Source: an uncultured Clostridium sp. (GTDB lineage Bacteria > Bacillota > Clostridia > Lachnospirales > Lachnospiraceae). Taken from it: 64,000 nucleotides of DNA. A program made the position numbers and the translations under genes. Positions 17,793-27,485 of this stretch are shown in pieces (within the stretch, counting starts at the first letter, position 1; each line of letters opens with the position of its first letter). Location of the stretch: assembly GCA_934438135.1 (NCBI GenBank), contig CAKSBP010000003.1:56652-120651 (forward strand), in the 5' to 3' direction. The notes under the pieces are model-generated. The model saw nothing but the letters and a program-made list of their open reading frames with translations, did no database searches and was not told where the DNA came from.

Positions 17793-19505
17793 TTAATAAA
17801 TAAATCTATTTATCTCAGTATCCAATTTTTTTGTTGCCTCATAATTACGATCTGCATTTGCTTTCAATGTATTTAAGGAATCTGTAAGACTGACGGTTGT
17901 TTGAGTAATCTCATTGATTTCCTTTGAATTATTATCCATAGCTTCCGTAATTGTAGTAATGGAAGTATGAATGTTGTTGGATTCCGAATCAATATTTTTA
18001 GCCTTTTCTTCAATGGAAGTAATAAGTTTTGTAATCTTATCGGAATAAGAAGCATAAACTTTGCTGGTTGCCAGTAATTGCTCGTATCCACCAATGGTAT
18101 TTTTATTTACAAATTTAATCATTCGTTCACTTTCTCCAGCCAGCTCATTAACTGCATTAATAACCAGATTACTGATTTCCTGGATTTTTGTTGCAGTCTG
18201 AGCGGAAACCGAAGCAAGCTGTGAAATTTCGCTTGCAACAACAGCGAATCCACGTCCAGCTTCGCCAGCTCTTGCGGCTTCAATATTCGCATTCAGAGAA
18301 AGAAGGTTTGTCTGAGATGCAATATCCAGAATACTGTTTGCAAGGTCACTGATTTGTGTTACATCTTTTGAACGTTCGATTTTTTGATATAACGCAGTTT
18401 CAATAGATGCAGAACTTTCTTTTATCTTATCAGAATCAGCAGAAACTCGTTCTTCAAAAGCAAAGGCAGCAGTTTTGATTTCATCTGCCAGTTCGGTTCC
18501 TTCCAGAATATGGCTGTACATATTGGAAATTGCATTTTTTACATTCTCGGTAGAATTGTTTATGTAAGCCATGCTGGCGGTGGTTTCTTCCATGGTAGAA
18601 GTCATTTCTTCCATTGTTGCAGACAGATGTTCAATTTCTGAATAAGAATTTTGGGTTCGTTTCTGGTTTGCTTTAATATTTTCTTTCAGCGTGCTGGATG
18701 TATCTGCAAGAGAAGAAATAATTTTCCTCATATGGTTTAAAAACTTATTGAAGTATTGAGCCGTTTCAGCAATTTCATCATTTGAGGAAATTTTTAGCTG
18801 CTGTGTTAAGTCACCACGGTTGTCAACGATTTCTTCCAGTTTATTATTGATGGAGTAAATGTTTTTTGTTACTTTTCTTATAATAACAGCAATAAGGATG
18901 TAGAATAAAATAATTAGCAAAATAATAGATATAACAATAATAAACAGAACTGCTTTTAATGTTATTGCTATTGAAGATGCATTGTAATCCAGGCAGAGAA
19001 CACCAATAATATTTCCTGCTGAATCACGGATAGGGGAATATGCTGTAATTAGTTTACCATAGGAAGAATAATCAATATAATCAATGACATAGTTTTTTCC
19101 GTCAAATGCTTTTTTGATATTTTTGTCATATTCATCAAGAACTGTGCCAATAGGAGAATGGTTCCTGCTCTGATCTTCATCTGCAATGTAGCAGAGTTTT
19201 CCATCTATATATCCAATAGTGTAAATATAAGAAATAGATGCATTGTCTTTAAATTTTTTTAACAAAGCAACAGTGTCTTTGTAAGCTTCGGTCTTATCAT
19301 CACCTGATTTTAGATTTTCCAATCTGTCACCATCCAGCATTCCGGAACAGATTTGAGCAATGGAAGATGCATGTTCTGCACTGCTGGAAATTAGTTCTGT
19401 GCGGATTGTATTATAAGAACTGTATCCAACCACAGATAATAAAACAATAGTTGCAGTAATAAGTGGTAAAATTAGTTTACCCCTAATTTTTAAGTGGAAT
19501 TTCAT
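17793..19505 (-). CDS. Methyl-accepting chemotaxis protein
   Basis: A 570-aa chemoreceptor. TM1 is at about residues 12-32, then an extracellular sensor of about 150 residues resembling a single Cache domain ([28 protein letters not shown]). TM2 is at about 185-210, followed by HAMP (to about 260) and a long signalling coiled coil with the conserved tip around [18 protein letters not shown]. It binds CheW/CheA to steer motility. No C-terminal CheR-binding pentapeptide is seen. The ribosome site is AGGAGG before ATG 19505. No chemotaxis kinase genes are in the window. Confidence 0.95.
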   Translation of the reverse strand: MKFHLKIRGKLILPLITATIVLLSVVGYSSYNTIRTELISSSAEHASSIAQICSGMLDGDRLENLKSGDDKTEAYKDTVALLKKFKDNASISYIYTIGYIDGKLCYIADEDQSRNHSPIGTVLDEYDKNIKKAFDGKNYVIDYIDYSSYGKLITAYSPIRDSAGNIIGVLCLDYNASSIAITLKAVLFIIVISIILLIILFYILIAVIIRKVTKNIYSINNKLEEIVDNRGDLTQQLKISSNDEIAETAQYFNKFLNHMRKIISSLADTSSTLKENIKANQKRTQNSYSEIEHLSATMEEMTSTMEETTASMAYINNSTENVKNAISNMYSHILEGTELADEIKTAAFAFEERVSADSDKIKESSASIETALYQKIERSKDVTQISDLANSILDIASQTNLLSLNANIEAARAGEAGRGFAVVASEISQLASVSAQTATKIQEISNLVINAVNELAGESERMIKFVNKNTIGGYEQLLATSKVYASYSDKITKLITSIEEKAKNIDSESNNIHTSITTITEAMDNNSKEINEITQTTVSLTDSLNTLKANADRNYEATKKLDTEINRFIY

Positions 19506-19807
19506 ACTAAAAACCTCCTGAATTTTTTGCCTGAATTATTTATCTGGCGTAAAAATAAAAAATTTATAACAAGTAAAATAGATAAGTCAGAGATTAGCTT
19601 AAAGGAAATAATTAGAACCTCCTTTCCATTATTTATAGGAATAATATAAATGTTTTACTTATATTACTGAATGAAACAGATTAAACTATATTGTAACATT
19701 ATAACACAAAAAGATAAAAAGATTAGGATGAGTTATGTCATTTTTAGATACATTTGCGACATAATACAATAAATAAATAGAAAGAAGTGGAAATAAAAGG
19801 AACAAAG
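19506..19807. other. Intergenic region upstream of the chemoreceptor gene
   Basis: AT-rich DNA holding the leftward chemoreceptor promoter and ribosome site. I see no open frame, clear operator or structured RNA. Confidence 0.4.
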
Positions 19808-19839
19808 AAAAAGCGCTATTCGAATTTATAGAATAGCGC
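19808..19839 (-). terminator. Terminator of the AraC-family gene (leftward)
   Basis: Read on the minus strand, GCGCTATTC pairs with GAATAGCGC around a 9-base loop (arms 19831-19839 and 19813-19821), followed by TTTTTC. It is a compact intrinsic terminator just after the stop at 19863. Confidence 0.9.
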
Positions 19840-19862
19840 AGAAAGAGTTATTCTTCCGATTA

Positions 19863-20648
19863 TTAATTATGATTCCGAAATTCAGTGGGAGTAACGCCCG
19901 TATGCTGTTTAAACTGACGAATAAGATGTAACTCATTGTGATAACCACAAAGCTGGGAAATCTGGCATAATGTCATGTCAGATGTTCTCAGATAAAATTT
20001 TACCCGGTTAATTCGGCTGTTAATGATATCACACAGAACGCTTTTTCCAAAAATTTTTTTATAATTATGCTGGAATGCAGAACGGCTCATAGAGAGCTGA
20101 GAAGCCATAGAATCCACATTTCTGGGTGCCTGTGGGTTATTGTAAATATCATTTCTAAGTGCCTGCATTCTCATAAAATGCGAAGAGACGAGTCTATTTG
20201 GCTGTATACTGTCACTTACTACAAGCTGGTTTGTCTTATAAAAAAGAAGATGAAAGTAATTCCGTATTATTTGTTTTTTATAAGGGTTATCTGCATAAAA
20301 CTCATAAGTCATATTCCGGACAATGGTAGAAAGTTCACTGACATTGCCTAAATATGTAACTTTATTGAGCGGAATATGCAGGGAATGAAAAAATAAAATA
20401 TCTTCCTCTGACGGAAGAAAATGAAACCAGTCATCGATATATTCTTTTTCATATGCTTTGTAGTACTGTGGAGTATCCGTATCATATAAAACAAAAGAAT
20501 TTTCGTTTACTTTCTTCTTTACTCCATTGTCTAAAAAAATGGCTGGCGTTTTAATCAGCAGAAAAAGCCAGCTGTCAATGCCATTTGGACGATCTACAAC
20601 AAAGCTGCAGTCATGCAGATGGCTGTATCCAATGCTTAATAAATTCAT
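19863..20648 (-). CDS. AraC-family transcriptional regulator
   Basis: A 261-aa protein. The N-terminal half is an AraC-type sensing domain (about residues 1-150). The C-terminal double helix-turn-helix reads VDSMASQLSMSRSAFQHNYKKIFG, then LCQISQLCGYHNELHLIRQF and HTGVTPTEFR. It is divergent from the GH10 xylanase gene across 365 bp, with its own terminator. Many AraC regulators control neighbouring sugar-use genes, so it is a likely xylanase regulator (inference). The start ATG 20648 has a GGAGGGCAAT site. Confidence 0.92.
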   Translation of the reverse strand: MNLLSIGYSHLHDCSFVVDRPNGIDSWLFLLIKTPAIFLDNGVKKKVNENSFVLYDTDTPQYYKAYEKEYIDDWFHFLPSEEDILFFHSLHIPLNKVTYLGNVSELSTIVRNMTYEFYADNPYKKQIIRNYFHLLFYKTNQLVVSDSIQPNRLVSSHFMRMQALRNDIYNNPQAPRNVDSMASQLSMSRSAFQHNYKKIFGKSVLCDIINSRINRVKFYLRTSDMTLCQISQLCGYHNELHLIRQFKQHTGVTPTEFRNHN

Positions 20649-20842
20649 TATTGCCCTCCTGCGAAAGGGAAATGCATAACATTATATAATCACGAAAGTG
20701 AAAGTATAAATGGAATTTGATTTGTGACATTAGTTTAACAGTGAGTGGAGAAATTTGCAATATCTGCTGCACAAAATGAATAAAATGATAACCTGTTTGT
20801 TATATTTGCATAAAAAATCAGTGGAAAGAGCACATTTTTCTA

Positions 20843-20871
20843 TTGAAGAAGAATATTAAATAAATTATAAT
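20843..20871 (+). promoter_or_regulatory. Predicted sigma-A promoter of the xylanase gene
   Basis: TTGAAG (20843-20848), 17 bases, TATAAT (20866-20871). This places the transcript start near 20878, giving a leader of about 135 bases. Confidence 0.6.
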
Positions 20872-20874
20872 AAT

Positions 20875-20902
20875 TATATAGAAAAGTAAATTTTTCTATA
20901 TA
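20875..20902 (+). promoter_or_regulatory. Inverted repeat at the xylanase transcript start
   Basis: TATATAGAAAA (20875-20885) and TTTTCTATATA (20892-20902) are perfect 11-base arms around a 6-base spacer. Located directly after the predicted -10 box, it could be an operator or a 5' hairpin that protects the mRNA. The sequence is AT-only in most positions, so chance is not excluded. Confidence 0.45.
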
Positions 20903-21013
20903 CATTATGGGGAAATGTAACATTATTGTGTGCCTACGAAAGAAAAAATATAAATGAAAGCAAGGAAAATTGATTTGTGTAAGTATGAATTTAATGGAAA
21001 AGGAGAGGTTTTT

Positions 21014-23059
21014 ATGAAGCTAAAAAAACTAGCAGGAGCATTTTTGTCTGTTGTCCTGGCAGTGGGCATGCTGTCAGCACCAAGTGTAAAAACAGAAGCA
21101 GCTGAGGTACCATTAAACGCTACATTATTAAACACTTATGGAAGTCTGTTTGGACATGTAGGAACTTGTGTGAATCCATCCCAGCTCTCAAACAGCAGCA
21201 CATTAAATTTTGTGAAATCACAATATAACAGTGTTACGATGGAAAATGAAATGAAACCAGACGCAGTATTACGTGCTTCTACTATGTCTGTGTCTCAGGC
21301 AAAAGCACTTGGTTATTATATTCCAGATAATTATAAAGAAAGTACTGTTCCAACACTAAATTTTTCAATAATCGACAGTGTTATGAAAACGTGTTATCAG
21401 AACGGACTAAAACTTCGAGCACATACGCTGGTATGGCATAGCCAGACACCGGACTGGTATTTCCGTACCGGATATAGTTCCAGTGGAAGTTATGTAAGCC
21501 AGTCTGTCATGAATGCCAGATTGGAATTCTATGTAAAATCCGTTATGAATCATGTATGTTCTAGCAGTTATGGCAGTGTTGTCTATGCATGGGATGTTGC
21601 AAATGAATACGTACATGCATCTAATTCCGGATGGCAGAAAATTTACGGAAATGTCAGCACAACTGGTACAACACCATCTTTCGTAAAGAAAGCATTCCAG
21701 TATGCATATGACTGCCTGAGTTATTATAAATTAACGGATTCTGTTTCTTTGTTTTACAATGACTATAATACATACATTGACGCGGACAAGATTATATCCA
21801 TGATAAACTGGATTAATTCAGATAAGAGGATTTGTTCCGGTATTGGTATGCAGTCTCATTTAAGCTCTACTTATCCAAGTGCTTCTTATTATAAAGCAGC
21901 CTTGGACAAGTTTGTAAAGCAAGGTTATGAAATTCAGATTACGGAGCTGGATGCAAAAGGCAGTTCCGATGCAGATCAGGCAGACTATTATTATAATATT
22001 ATGTCAGCTGTTTTATCTGCAAAAAAAGCAGGTGGAAAGATTACCGGTGTAACCTGGTGGGGATTATATGACAGCGTTTCCTGGAGAACGGGTGATAACC
22101 CATTATTATTCTCCAGTCTCAATACACCAAAACAGTCTTATAAATCTGTTTTACAGGCGTATATTGATGCAGGTTATTCTGTTGGAGGTACTTCGACAGG
22201 AGGGAGCGGAGATACTTCTGGAACAACGAATACCATGGGAAGCACAGTAAAGTTATCCGATGGATGGTATTATATTAAAAATGTAAATGCACAGAAATAT
22301 CTTCAGGTGACAAATAACACAGGAAAAGCAGGACAGAATGTAGAAATTGGTACAGGAAGCGGTGTGGCAGGACAGAAATGGTATTTAAGCAATACTTCTG
22401 ACGGTTATATTACCTTAACAAGTGCATTGGGAAATTATATGTTAGATGTAGCAGGTGCAGAGAATAAAGATGGTGCAAACATTCAGATTTATGACGGCTA
22501 TTCAGGAAATGCACAGAAATTTATTCTGAAGTCAACTTCTATAAATAATGTTTATACTATTGGCACGAAAGCCAGTAACGTAACAAAAATGTTAGATGTT
22601 TATAATTTTGAAACATCTGACGGAAGCAATGTATGTCAGTGGACATTTGGCGGTTATAAAAACCAGCAGTGGATTTTTGAAAAGACCAGCAATGCAGGCA
22701 GCACTACAATAAGCCCATCACCAAATCCTTCTGCATCAACAGGAACTTCAACGGGTCTACCAAGTGGAATCAGCTGTGATTATAAAGTAGTAAGTGACTG
22801 GGGGAGCAGTTTTCAGGCACAGATTGTCCTGACAAATAATTCTTCCAAGACTTACAACGGCTGGACATTATCCTTTGATTATAATAGTACAATCAGTAAT
22901 CTTTGGGGAGCGGAGTTGTTCGGTCAGACAGGAAGCAACGTAGTTGTAAAAAATGCATCCTGGGATACCACATTGGCTCCTGGAACTTCTGTAACAATTA
23001 ACTTTACTGCAGCACTTGGCAGTGACAAGAAGGAACCAGCTAATTATTCTTTTAAATAA
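21014..23059 (+). CDS. Secreted endo-1,4-beta-xylanase, GH10-CBM13-CBM2
   Basis: A 681-aa secreted enzyme. ATG 21014 follows AGGAGAGG and starts a signal peptide (MKLKKLAGAFLSVVLAVGML, cleavage after about residue 30). The GH10 barrel follows (about 35-390), with acid/base E198 in WDVANEY and nucleophile E311 in ITELD. A Gly/Ser/Thr linker leads to a ricin-B-like CBM13 (about 414-555, with repeated QKW/QQW motifs). A second linker leads to CBM2 (about 584-681, NGWTLSFDY and WDTTLAPGTSVTINF). It cuts internal xylan bonds; the modules should bind xylan or cellulose. There is no sortase or S-layer anchor, so it is probably released. Divergent from an AraC regulator. Confidence 0.96.
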   Translation: MKLKKLAGAFLSVVLAVGMLSAPSVKTEAAEVPLNATLLNTYGSLFGHVGTCVNPSQLSNSSTLNFVKSQYNSVTMENEMKPDAVLRASTMSVSQAKALGYYIPDNYKESTVPTLNFSIIDSVMKTCYQNGLKLRAHTLVWHSQTPDWYFRTGYSSSGSYVSQSVMNARLEFYVKSVMNHVCSSSYGSVVYAWDVANEYVHASNSGWQKIYGNVSTTGTTPSFVKKAFQYAYDCLSYYKLTDSVSLFYNDYNTYIDADKIISMINWINSDKRICSGIGMQSHLSSTYPSASYYKAALDKFVKQGYEIQITELDAKGSSDADQADYYYNIMSAVLSAKKAGGKITGVTWWGLYDSVSWRTGDNPLLFSSLNTPKQSYKSVLQAYIDAGYSVGGTSTGGSGDTSGTTNTMGSTVKLSDGWYYIKNVNAQKYLQVTNNTGKAGQNVEIGTGSGVAGQKWYLSNTSDGYITLTSALGNYMLDVAGAENKDGANIQIYDGYSGNAQKFILKSTSINNVYTIGTKASNVTKMLDVYNFETSDGSNVCQWTFGGYKNQQWIFEKTSNAGSTTISPSPNPSASTGTSTGLPSGISCDYKVVSDWGSSFQAQIVLTNNSSKTYNGWTLSFDYNSTISNLWGAELFGQTGSNVVVKNASWDTTLAPGTSVTINFTAALGSDKKEPANYSFK

Positions 23060-23088
23060 AAAGAAAGAGAAACTTTAATGGCAGAAAG

Positions 23089-23130
23089 TGCAGGCAGATT
23101 TTACTGAAAATCCGCGATGTCTGCATTTTT
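23089..23130 (+). terminator. Terminator of the xylanase gene
   Basis: GATTTT-ACTG-AAAATC forms the inner stem, with TGCAGGCA/TGTCTGCA as an imperfect outer stem and TTTTT following. The remaining bases up to 23307 contain only a short hairpin (23201-23218) and the nudC promoter region. Confidence 0.75.
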
Positions 23131-23307
23131 GTCTTTAAAGTTTTTTTAATAGCCTTTCAGCTATCCACGGATTCTTTGCATTCCATGTTCTGTCTCTAAA
23201 AGCACTCTGTGGAGTGCTCTTGATTGACAAAGACCTACTCATATGTTAAAGTTTTTTAATACTATTACTATATGATTTGAAATGAAATACGAAAAGAGTG
23301 GGATAAG

Positions 23308-24144
23308 ATGATTCAAGACATAGAACCTCATGTATTCGATAACACATTTAAGATACAAAAACCAACTCCTTTTGACAGGGTGCTCTGCTATCAGGACAAT
23401 CAGATTTTATTACATGGGCAGGATGGTGAATATGAAATACCTGTGTTTGATGAATTTTCGGAGAAAATACAGAAAAATGCACAATATCTGTTTTCTATTG
23501 ATAAAACAGGTTTTTTTCTTGTAGATAACTGCGATGAAGTATCTCTTCCTGAATATCAGTGGAAGCCGCTTCGTTTTCTGCGAAAATTCCAGCCGGAGTG
23601 GTGTGCGTTTGCAGGGATTACAGGAAGTCAGATGTATCGGTTTAAGGAAAGCAGAAAGTATTGTGGCAAATGTGGAAGCCATACTGCTGCAGGTTTAAAG
23701 GAACGATCTTATGTATGTACAGTTTGTGGGCATACTGAATATCCGAAAATTTCGCCGGCAGTTATTGTTGCTGTGACGGATGAAAATAGACTGCTTATGA
23801 CAAAATATGCGAATGGTGATTACAAAGAATACGCATTGATTGCAGGATTTGTTGAACTGGGCGAAACATTTGAAGAAACTGTAAAACGTGAAGTCATGGA
23901 AGAAGTTGGACTAAAAGTGAAAAATATCCGATATTATAAAAATCAGCCATGGGCATTTTCTGATTCGCAAATGATTGGATTTTTTGCGGAACTAGATGGG
24001 GATGATTCTATTATCCTTCAGGAAAGTGAGTTATCAGAAGCCGTTTGGTTTGATTTTGAACATATTCCAGTGAATCCAAGTAAAATCAGTATCAGTCAGG
24101 AATTAATTGATGCAGTTCGTTCTGGAAAGTATAAAGAATACTAA
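23308..24144 (+). CDS. nudC: NADH pyrophosphatase / NAD(+) diphosphatase NudC-like Nudix hydrolase
   Basis: A 278-aa protein. An N-terminal domain (to about 100) is followed by a zinc ribbon (CGKCG and CTVCG, about residues 118-140). The Nudix box from about residue 180 (GFVELGETFEETVKREVMEEVGL, first 20 residues GFVELGETFEETVKREVMEE) fits GX5EX7REUXEEXGU exactly. The NudC-specific motif QPWAFSDSQM follows. NudC cleaves NAD(H) to NMN and AMP and can remove NAD caps from RNA 5' ends. Length and motif order match the family. It is followed after about 100 bases by topB on the same strand. Confidence 0.93.
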   Translation: MIQDIEPHVFDNTFKIQKPTPFDRVLCYQDNQILLHGQDGEYEIPVFDEFSEKIQKNAQYLFSIDKTGFFLVDNCDEVSLPEYQWKPLRFLRKFQPEWCAFAGITGSQMYRFKESRKYCGKCGSHTAAGLKERSYVCTVCGHTEYPKISPAVIVAVTDENRLLMTKYANGDYKEYALIAGFVELGETFEETVKREVMEEVGLKVKNIRYYKNQPWAFSDSQMIGFFAELDGDDSIILQESELSEAVWFDFEHIPVNPSKISISQELIDAVRSGKYKEY

Positions 24145-24248
24145 CAGTAGTAAGAAGCATAGCATTGATTACAAGATTGAAGGAATACTGTGGAACTGTC
24201 AGAGAGCAAGACGTAGCAGAATTTTAGAAATTAGGAGCAGAATAGAAA

Positions 24249-26453
24249 ATGAGTGAAATGAAAACAGTCGTAATTGCAGAAAAACCTTCTGTAGGACGTG
24301 ACATTGCAAGAGTATTAAAATGCAGTAAGAAAATCAATGGTGCAATCGAGGGAAACAAATATATTGTTACCTGGGGATTGGGTCATTTAGTAACTCTTTG
24401 CGATCCAGAGCGTTACGATGAAAAATATAAAGAATGGAAAATTGCTGATCTTCCAATGATTCCAAAGCATTTGAAATTAGAAGTCATTAAACAGACCGGA
24501 AAACAGTATCAGGCAGTAAAGACACAGATTCAGAGAAAAGACGTTGGGACGATTGTTATTGCTACCGATGCTGGACGAGAAGGGGAGCTGGTTGCCAGAT
24601 GGATTCTGGAAAAGGCAGGAAACCAGAAACCAACGAAACGTCTCTGGATTTCTTCTGTTACTGACAAGGCAATCCGTGAGGGATTTGCTAATTTAAAACC
24701 AGGAAAAGATTACGATAATTTATACCGTGCAGCGGTATGCCGTGCAGAGGCAGACTGGCTGGTTGGAATCAATGCAACACGTGCCCTGACCTGTAAATAC
24801 AATGCACAGCTTTCCTGCGGAAGAGTTCAGACACCGACCCTTTCCATGATTGCAAAAAGGGAAGAGGAAATCCGTAACTTTAAACCTAAAACGTATTATA
24901 CGGTGAAAGCAGAGGTTGAAAAAGCAGGTGCATCCGGAAGAAAATTATATTTAAACTGGGTAGAAGCAAAGTCAAAGAGCAATCGTACTTTTAATAAGGA
25001 GTATGCGGAGAGTTTAAAAAAGCAGCTGTCTGGTGAAAAAGTAGTAATAAAGAATGTTATCAGAACTCAGAAAAAGAAACCTGCTCCATTACTTTACGAT
25101 TTAACTGAATTACAGAGAGATGCCAATAAGAAATATGATTTTTCTGCCAAAGAGACATTGAATATTATGCAGCGACTTTATGAAAATCATAAAGTCCTGA
25201 CGTATCCTAGAACGGATTCCAGATATATTACAACGGATATTGTGGGAACCTTAAAAGAAAGGCTTCAGGCAGTCAGTGTCGGTCCTTACCGGAAAATGGC
25301 TGGAACGTTGGTAAATAAGCAGCTTCGTACCTCCAAAGCATTTGTAGATAACTCAAAGGTAACAGATCATCATGCGATTATTCCAACGGAGCAGTTCCCA
25401 CAGCTTGATCATATGACCGTAGAGGAACGAAAAATTTATGATCTGGTTGTGAGACGTTTTCTATCCGTTTTATATCCACCATATGAATATGAGCAGACAA
25501 CCATTGAGGCTTCTATTGGCAGTGAAAACTTTTCTGTCAAAGGGAATATTGCAAAAAGTCTTGGTTGGAAAGCAATTTACGAAAATCAGTACGAAGATGG
25601 CGAGGAAGAGGAGACACAGAATTTACCGGAAATTACGAAATCTGATGTGCTTCATGTAACGGATATCCGTATTACTGAAGGAAAAACACAGCCTCCAGCA
25701 CCATTTAATGAGGCAACTCTTTTGTCAGCTATGGAAAATCCAGTGAAATATATGGAAAGCCGTGATAAAAAGGATATTCAGATTCTTGGGGAAACCGGTG
25801 GTCTTGGAACCGTTGCAACTCGTGCGGATATTATTGAAAAATTATTTAACTCCTTTCTATTGGAGAAACGCGGGAAAGATATTTTCATCACATCGAAGGC
25901 AAAACAGCTCTTAGAGCTGGTGCCAGGTGATTTGAAGAAGCCAGAACTGACTGCTGACTGGGAACGTAAATTATCGAAGATTGCAGGTGGTTCGCTGCGT
26001 CGTGATGTGTTTATGAGTGAGATTAAGGATTACACCAATTCTTTGATTGATGAGATTAAATCCGGTGAAGGTAAGTTCCGCCATGAAAATATAACGGGTC
26101 ATAAATGTCCAAACTGCGGAAAGTATTTATTACTGGTAAAAGGAAAGAACAGCACAAAGCGTGTCTGCCAGGATAGAGAATGCGGTTATCGTGAAACTGT
26201 ATCCAGAACTTCCAATGCAAGATGTCCACAGTGCCACAAGCGAATGGAACTGGTTGGAAGCGGTGACAAGCAGATGTTTATTTGTGTCTGCGGTCACAAG
26301 GAAAAATTAACCGCTTTTCAGGAACGTAGGAAGAAAGAAGGAGCAGGTGTATCTAAGAAAGACGTGAACCGTTATTTGAATAAAATGAAAAAAGAAGAAG
26401 TACCTTTGAATACGGGATTTGCAGCAGCACTGGCAAAATTGGATTTAAAATAG
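24249..26453 (+). CDS. topB: DNA topoisomerase III (type IA)
   Basis: A 734-aa topoisomerase. The N-terminal Toprim domain reads VVIAEKPSVGRDIARVL and ATDAGREGELVARWIL (about residues 95-110). The catalytic tyrosine is Y319 in LTYPRTDSRYI. DHHAIIPTE follows, as is typical of TopB. Two C-terminal zinc-ribbon-like units (CPNCGKY, about 618, and CPQCHKR, about 655) end the protein. It passes single DNA strands through each other and resolves replication and recombination intermediates. Length suits chromosomal or plasmid-type TopB of Firmicutes. A terminator follows directly. Confidence 0.95.
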   Translation: MSEMKTVVIAEKPSVGRDIARVLKCSKKINGAIEGNKYIVTWGLGHLVTLCDPERYDEKYKEWKIADLPMIPKHLKLEVIKQTGKQYQAVKTQIQRKDVGTIVIATDAGREGELVARWILEKAGNQKPTKRLWISSVTDKAIREGFANLKPGKDYDNLYRAAVCRAEADWLVGINATRALTCKYNAQLSCGRVQTPTLSMIAKREEEIRNFKPKTYYTVKAEVEKAGASGRKLYLNWVEAKSKSNRTFNKEYAESLKKQLSGEKVVIKNVIRTQKKKPAPLLYDLTELQRDANKKYDFSAKETLNIMQRLYENHKVLTYPRTDSRYITTDIVGTLKERLQAVSVGPYRKMAGTLVNKQLRTSKAFVDNSKVTDHHAIIPTEQFPQLDHMTVEERKIYDLVVRRFLSVLYPPYEYEQTTIEASIGSENFSVKGNIAKSLGWKAIYENQYEDGEEEETQNLPEITKSDVLHVTDIRITEGKTQPPAPFNEATLLSAMENPVKYMESRDKKDIQILGETGGLGTVATRADIIEKLFNSFLLEKRGKDIFITSKAKQLLELVPGDLKKPELTADWERKLSKIAGGSLRRDVFMSEIKDYTNSLIDEIKSGEGKFRHENITGHKCPNCGKYLLLVKGKNSTKRVCQDRECGYRETVSRTSNARCPQCHKRMELVGSGDKQMFICVCGHKEKLTAFQERRKKEGAGVSKKDVNRYLNKMKKEEVPLNTGFAAALAKLDLK

Positions 26454-26462
26454 AATAGAATG

Positions 26463-26509
26463 GCTCTCATCTTGGACGATAGAAATATTGTTTGTGATGG
26501 GAGCTTTTT
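26463..26509 (+). terminator. Terminator of topB
   Basis: GCTCTCAT (26463-26470) pairs with ATGGGAGC (26497-26504) with one G-U pair, and TTTTT follows. The loop is 26 bases. Confidence 0.7.
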
Positions 26510-26562
26510 GTATAGAATCAAAAAGTATGCATATAATAGTTGAGAAAGATAAACTTTGTTCC

Positions 26563-26708
26563 TTGACTAGTTTAGAAAACTATGCTATCATACAAATAGA
26601 GCTAAGATATTCACAAAATAAAGTGTACATAGCTAGAAAACGTTTCACCAGGGTCACAAGGCAAAACATATTTTTAATAAATGTAGATATCTTAGCTGGT
26701 ATTTGTAT
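26563..26708 (+). ncRNA. Candidate small structured RNA: promoter plus long closing stem
   Basis: A good promoter, TTGACT (26563-26568), 17 bases, TATCAT (26586-26591), is not followed by a convincing gene. Its predicted transcript starts at the left arm of a long inverted repeat: ATACAAATA-G-AGCTAAGATAT (26590-26610) and ATATCTTAGCT-GG-TATTTGTAT (26687-26708). The arms enclose about 76 bases. Only the inner 11-bp part would be fully transcribed from this promoter. No Rfam family is recognised and no U-tract follows. Alternatives are an operator pair or a decayed mobile element. Confidence 0.35.
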
Positions 26709-26738
26709 AGATTCTCTGAATTATTTTATGTATGAGTA

Positions 26739-27227
26739 CTAAGGTCTCTCTGGAAGGACAGGCGTTTGATTCGACTGGTGGCTGGCGATGCGTTCTACCA
26801 TTTTTAAACTGAATGTTAGAAGAGTACGGGTTTCTTCTTTTGCATTTTTTTCAACAATAGGTATTCCATTCGCCAGCACTCTTTCAGGAGAGGCAGAAGA
26901 GGAAAGTATTTGAAGAGCTTTTTGAAAGATGGGGACTAAGTCAATCCATTCTCGATTAAACGACTCCTCTATGGGTAATTGATAAGTGAGATTTATTTCC
27001 TCCGATGACGAGTTATTGGTAGGCGGCTTTCGTTCATCTGTAAATCCCTGAAGCCATTCCAAGGAAACATCAAAATATTCTGCGATTAGTATCAATTTGT
27101 CAGATTTCGGGGTGTACTTTCCTTGTTTCCAATGTGTGAGAGTAGATTTATTCACACCGGTAGCTTTAGCAACTTGGGCGGGATTCGTCTTGTGTTCCTT
27201 TAGAAGCGTTGCAAATCGTTCATACAT
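26739..27227 (-). CDS. XRE-family transcriptional regulator
   Basis: A 162-aa protein. The N-terminal helix-turn-helix of Cro/CI type (residues 1-65) includes AQVAKATGVNKSTLTHWKQG and ILIAEYFDVSLEWLQGF. The rest (about 66-162) is a non-conserved tail of no known fold. ATG 27227 follows AAAGGGTGAAGTGAA. It is convergent with topB, and the candidate structured RNA lies just beyond its stop. The target is unknown; an inverted repeat in its promoter suggests autoregulation. Similar genes are common both in prophage remnants and as stand-alone regulators. Confidence 0.9.
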   Translation of the reverse strand: MYERFATLLKEHKTNPAQVAKATGVNKSTLTHWKQGKYTPKSDKLILIAEYFDVSLEWLQGFTDERKPPTNNSSSEEINLTYQLPIEESFNREWIDLVPIFQKALQILSSSASPERVLANGIPIVEKNAKEETRTLLTFSLKMVERIASHQSNQTPVLPERP

Positions 27228-27285
27228 TTCACTTCACCCTTTCTATGTATTATAGTTATAAAGTTTACAAATATAATTTTATCAC

Positions 27286-27301
27286 AATTCTAAACAGAAT
27301 T
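27286..27301. promoter_or_regulatory. Inverted repeat upstream of the XRE gene
   Basis: AATTCT (27286-27291), AAAC, AGAATT (27296-27301). Arms of this size around a short spacer suit a dimeric XRE repressor and could be its own operator (inference). Confidence 0.35.
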
Positions 27302-27415
27302 CTAGTATATTCCTTAAAGTTGGGGAGATTCTGTAAATATGCACAAATCAGGTTCAGAAAATTAAATGTTAAGAACTGATTTTATGTATTAATTAAACAC
27401 TTCTTGCTCACTATC

Positions 27416-27444
27416 TTGCCTTATTTTACGAAAAGTAGTAATAT
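27416..27444 (+). promoter_or_regulatory. Predicted promoter of the membrane glycosyltransferase gene
   Basis: TTGCCT (27416-27421), 17 bases, TAATAT (27439-27444), about 40 bases before the start codon. Confidence 0.4.
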
Positions 27445-27485
27445 AACGATATCTATGCAGAAAATAAGAATGGAAAGGGAGAGTA

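Noticed and set aside
23201..23218. AGCACTC-TGTG-GAGTGCT resembling a third CIRCE in front of nudC
   Set aside because: The spacer is 4 instead of 9 bases and the outer TTA/TAA are missing; it is more likely a small hairpin.
26488..26742. Open frame of 84 codons after topB
   Set aside because: It begins inside the topB terminator, has no ribosome site, and spans the candidate structured RNA.
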